In this document: positions 6,143-8,267 of the stretch, in pieces
Layout of the letters: every line of letters begins with the position of its first letter
Numbering within the stretch: the stretch's first letter is position 1
DNA from: CAZXPG01 sp964643145
GTDB lineage: Bacteria > Pseudomonadota > Alphaproteobacteria > Rickettsiales > Arcanibacteraceae
Direction of reading: 5' to 3'
DNA length: 8,267 nt
Assembly: GCA_964643145.1 (NCBI GenBank)
Contig: CAZXPG010000066.1
Coordinates: 1-8,267 of the forward strand
The notes under the pieces: model-generated
Told to the model about the DNA's origin: nothing
The model's database searches: none
Seen by the model: only the letters and a program-made list of their open reading frames with translations
Made by a program: the position numbers and the translations under genes

Positions 6143-7922
6143 GTCACAGCCTGCTGGGTTAGATAATGGCTATTGTGGGCCACACCAGCATCTTCCCCCA
6201 GATGGGCAGATAAAGGAAGTCTCCGCGGTTGACCGAGCATTACATGCGGCGTTTGGTAGGTTTACAACGGGGCTTTCTCCAGCGGCACTGGCACTGGCCT
6301 ATTGTGACTGGGCCATGCATCTGGCACTTTATCCAGGGAAACAGATAGAGCATCTGCAACGTGCCTGGCAGAAGCTATCTGCGTTACAGGGCTGCACGAT
6401 GCAGCATCTGGTTCATTATAAGAATGACCAGGCTAGCATGCCTTTGGTGAAGGGTGATAAACGGTTTGCCAGCGAAGGATGGCACGGCTGGCCTTTTACT
6501 CTTTATGCGTCCCTGTTTTCTGGTATGGAGGAATGGTGGCAGGAGGTGGCACAGGCGCGTGGGGTTACGCGGCATCACAGGGATGTAGTCTGTTTTATGA
6601 CACGGCAATGGCTGGATATGGTTTCTCCCTCTAATTTTCCTCTGACGAACCCTGATATACTCAAACGCACACTCGAACAACATGGCATGAATTTTGTTCA
6701 CGGAGCCATGAACGCTATGGAGGACATAAACCGGCATCTTGCCCATGAGCCGCCGGTGGGGGTAGAGCATTATCAGGTGGGGCGAGATGTGGCCGTAACC
6801 GCAGGGAAAGTGATTTACCGTAACCGACTGATAGAACTGATTCAGTATAGCCCGGTAACAGATGAGGTCTATAAAGAACCCATACTCATTATTCCCGCCT
6901 GGATTATGAAATATTATATCCTCGATTTATCGCCGGATAATTCCCTGGTGCGCTATCTAGTGGAACAAGGCCATACAGTGTTTATGATTTCCTGGAAAAA
7001 CCCCGGGGCAGAAGACCGTGACCTTAGCATGGATGATTACACCCGGCTTGGCGTCATAGAAGCACTGGATGTGGTGTCAGCGATTGTGCCAGGCAGTAAC
7101 ATTCATACGGTAGGATATTGTATCGGTGGAACATTGCTCGCTATAGCTACCGCTTTCATGGCAGCAAAAGGAGATGACAGGCTGAAGACTATCACCCTTT
7201 TTGCAGCCCAGACTGATTTTGAGGAGGCGGGAGAATTACTGCTCTTTATTGATGAAAGTGAGCTGACCTATTTAGAGGATGTAATGTGGGAGCAAGGGTA
7301 CCTGGAAGGTGATCAGATGTCCGGTGCTTTCCAAATGCTGCGCTCGCGAGATTTGATTTGGTCACGCATTGTACAGGAATATATGATGGGTGACAGGCAG
7401 CCAATGTTTGACCTGATGGCCTGGAATGCCGATGCCACCCGGATGCCCTATACGATGTATTCCCAGTATCTCCGTAACCTTTTCTTGAATAATGACCTGG
7501 CGGAAGGGCGCTATAAGGTGGAGGGAAACGAAGTGGTGCTTTCTGATATTACCACGCCAGTCTTTGCTGTTAGCACGCTTACCGATCATATTGCGCCGTG
7601 GAAATCAGTCTATAAGATACATCTTTTTGTCGATAGTGATGTCACCTTTCTGCTTACCAGCGGTGGCCATAATGCGGGCGTTATCAGTGAGCCAGGCCAT
7701 AAAGGCCGCAGTTTCCAATATGCCACTAAAGTGAGTGATGGCCATTATAGGGACCCGGAAATCTGGCAGGAGACAGTGGAAAAGCATGAAGGTTCCTGGT
7801 GGCCCGCCTGGCAGGCCTGGTTAGACGGGCACTCAAGCGGAAAAATCCCACCTCCTTCCATGGGAGGAGGAACGTTCCGCCCTCTTTGTGATGCACCCGG
7901 AACTTATGTATTTGAGAAGTAG
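6108..7922 (+). CDS. phaC: Class I poly(3-hydroxyalkanoate) synthase
   Basis: PhaC polymerises (R)-3-hydroxyacyl-CoA, usually 3-hydroxybutyryl-CoA, into storage polyester at the granule surface. The 604-residue product has the N-terminal PhaC domain motif SNFPLTNPDILKRTLEQHG (175-193). The alpha/beta-hydrolase core has PAWIMKYYILDLSPDNSLV (263-281) and the lipase-like box GYCIGGT (336-342) with nucleophile C338. The other catalytic residues are D493 (LTDHIAPWKS) and H521 (SGGHNAG). Length fits class I, and no separate PhaE/PhaR subunit is seen. The ATG at 6108 has an AAGAGAG purine run just upstream. The monomer-supplying genes phaA/phaB and a phasin are not in the window. The leader contains a 107-bp repeat shared with the RutE-like and Lpd-like genes, which hints at common control. 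Confidence 0.96.
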   Translation: MAPPQYSRRRTKSQPAGLDNGYCGPHQHLPPDGQIKEVSAVDRALHAAFGRFTTGLSPAALALAYCDWAMHLALYPGKQIEHLQRAWQKLSALQGCTMQHLVHYKNDQASMPLVKGDKRFASEGWHGWPFTLYASLFSGMEEWWQEVAQARGVTRHHRDVVCFMTRQWLDMVSPSNFPLTNPDILKRTLEQHGMNFVHGAMNAMEDINRHLAHEPPVGVEHYQVGRDVAVTAGKVIYRNRLIELIQYSPVTDEVYKEPILIIPAWIMKYYILDLSPDNSLVRYLVEQGHTVFMISWKNPGAEDRDLSMDDYTRLGVIEALDVVSAIVPGSNIHTVGYCIGGTLLAIATAFMAAKGDDRLKTITLFAAQTDFEEAGELLLFIDESELTYLEDVMWEQGYLEGDQMSGAFQMLRSRDLIWSRIVQEYMMGDRQPMFDLMAWNADATRMPYTMYSQYLRNLFLNNDLAEGRYKVEGNEVVLSDITTPVFAVSTLTDHIAPWKSVYKIHLFVDSDVTFLLTSGGHNAGVISEPGHKGRSFQYATKVSDGHYRDPEIWQETVEKHEGSWWPAWQAWLDGHSSGKIPPPSMGGGTFRPLCDAPGTYVFEK

Positions 7923-7980
7923 ATGTTGGATTTTAGATTTTAGATTGTCGATGTCTAACATCTGCCATCTAGCATCTACT
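7920..7980. repeat. Short AGAT/CATCT repeats and hairpin after phaC
   Basis: AGATGTT (7921-7927), overlapping the phaC stop, is complementary to AACATCT (7957-7963). The loop contains two GATTTTA units plus GATT (7929-7946), and further CATCTA-type units follow to 7978. This could be a weak 3'-end hairpin, but the T-run follows neither arm. It looks more like low-complexity spacer repeat. Confidence 0.45.
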
Positions 7981-7998
7981 ATTCCGCTACTATAACAG

Positions 7999-8024
7999 TT
8001 GACAGGCGCATTTGACAGGCGCAT
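7999..8024. repeat. Perfect 13-bp tandem duplication
   Basis: TTGACAGGCGCAT occurs twice with no spacer (7999-8011 and 8012-8024), 18 bases before the IS end. It is too far from the element edge to be its target duplication unless the edge lies further left. Replication slippage or an older insertion and excision would explain it. Confidence 0.85.
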
Positions 8025-8030
8025 TCCCTC

Positions 8031-8042
8031 CCCCTTGAGGGG
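8031..8042. repeat. Short GC hairpin CCCCTTGAGGGG
   Basis: CCCCT (8031-8035) pairs with AGGGG (8038-8042) around a two-base loop. The preceding CCCTC has no partner to the right, because the IS-like sequence begins at 8043. A longer hairpin may have been cut by the insertion. Confidence 0.45.
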
Positions 8043-8081
8043 CACTAGTGTCCAATAAAATTAGAGGGATAGGATTGTAAA

Positions 8082-8147
8082 GGCTGACTCACGCTTGAAA
8101 GCACTGTATAATACTGTTGTCGAGACATAAAAATACAGGAGTCAGCC
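8082..8147 (+). promoter_or_regulatory. Inverted repeat that would hide the transposase ribosome site in read-through RNA
   Basis: GGCTGACTC (8082-8090) is perfectly complementary to GAGTCAGCC (8139-8147). The right arm covers part of the Shine-Dalgarno AGGAG (8137-8141), 8 bases before the ATG. The left arm lies upstream of the element's own transcription start, which is predicted near 8119. Only transcripts entering from outside would form the stem. Comparable shielding from outside transcription is known in IS10 and IS50. Confidence 0.6.
8084..8112 (+). promoter_or_regulatory. Putative transposase promoter
   Basis: TATAAT at 8107-8112 is a perfect -10. At 17 bases upstream, CTGACT (8084-8089) shares four positions with TTGACA. 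This -35 overlaps the left arm of the inverted repeat at 8082-8090. The start would be near 8119, about 30 bases before the ATG. Confidence 0.55.
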
Positions 8148-8149
8148 CG

Positions 8150-8267
8150 ATGCATAGTAATAGTACATTTCAAAACATAATGAAAGGATTACCTCGTTAT
8201 CAGTTTGAACGGAGGCGGTTTCAAGGATGAAGTGCAACGGTTTGGTTTAGCATAGCATTTTTGGTAA
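8150..8267 (+). pseudogene. IS4-like transposase, 5' fragment with early frame break
   Basis: The ATG at 8150 has AGGAG 8 bases upstream. It opens MHSNSTFQNIMKGLPRYQFER, which resembles the N-terminus of IS4-type (DUF4372-bearing) transposases; this recognition is from memory. The frame then reads RRFQG and stops at TGA 8228-8230. Another frame continues with AVSRMKCNGLV, which looks like the expected next segment, and then meets TAG. An indel near 8211-8214 plus a second stop therefore seem likely. No catalytic DDE residues are in view. The window ends before the rest can be judged. Confidence 0.55.

Larger units (their letters stand above)
8043..8267 (+). mobile_element. Left end of an IS4-like insertion sequence (truncated by window end)
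   Basis: The element appears to start at CACTAGTGTCC (8043-8053), which contains the palindrome CACTAGTG. It carries its own promoter, a hairpin over the transposase Shine-Dalgarno, and a transposase start whose sequence resembles IS4-type transposases with an N-terminal DUF4372-like region. The right end is outside the window, so terminal inverted repeats and target duplication cannot be confirmed. The coding frame is broken, so this copy is probably inactive. Confidence 0.6.

Noticed and set aside
6384..6770. 128-codon minus-strand ORF inside phaC
   Set aside because: It is antisense to conserved phaC sequence, including the NFPLTNP motif, so it is a shadow.

Overview
The window looks like an alphaproteobacterial chromosome segment. 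The NAD kinase has the compact C-terminal core typical of that class, the polymer synthase is class I, and the rest is RarA, tRNA-Phe, an ankyrin-repeat protein and an IS remnant. Ankyrin proteins, repeat-rich spacers and decaying transposons suggest a host-associated lineage (Rickettsiales/Holosporales-like), but this is inference. Every convincing gene is on the + strand.

Layout. Positions 1-54 are the right part of a dispersed 107-bp repeat, directly followed by a RutE-type nitroreductase (57-647). Half of a palindromic repeat overlaps its stop codon, and rarA follows (663-1985). The 462-bp spacer 1986-2447 holds two diverged 103-bp repeats, each with a TATCCAC-N7-GTGGATA palindrome (DnaA-box-like) beside a TATAAT. 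Next are nadK (2448-3233), a good sigma70-like promoter, tRNA-Phe(GAA) (3323-3398) and an ankyrin-repeat protein (3433-4206).

A palindrome with 28-bp arms (4216-4274) and a full 107-bp repeat (4312-4418) lead into a dihydrolipoamide-dehydrogenase-like flavoprotein (4480-5895). The same palindrome-plus-repeat pair occurs again (5898-5941 and 5971-6077) before a class I polyhydroxyalkanoate synthase (6108-7922). The window ends in short repeats and the left end of an IS4-like element whose transposase frame breaks after about 21 codons.

The three redox or carbon-storage genes (RutE-like reductase, Lpd-like oxidoreductase, PhaC) are exactly the ones preceded by the 107-bp repeat. rarA, nadK, the tRNA and the ankyrin gene are not. 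The repeat therefore either marks a small regulon or is a mobile cassette that lands upstream of genes. It also carries an open reading frame for a hydrophobic peptide that runs in frame into the RutE-like protein. This repeat system is the most interesting undescribed feature here; its function is not shown by the sequence.
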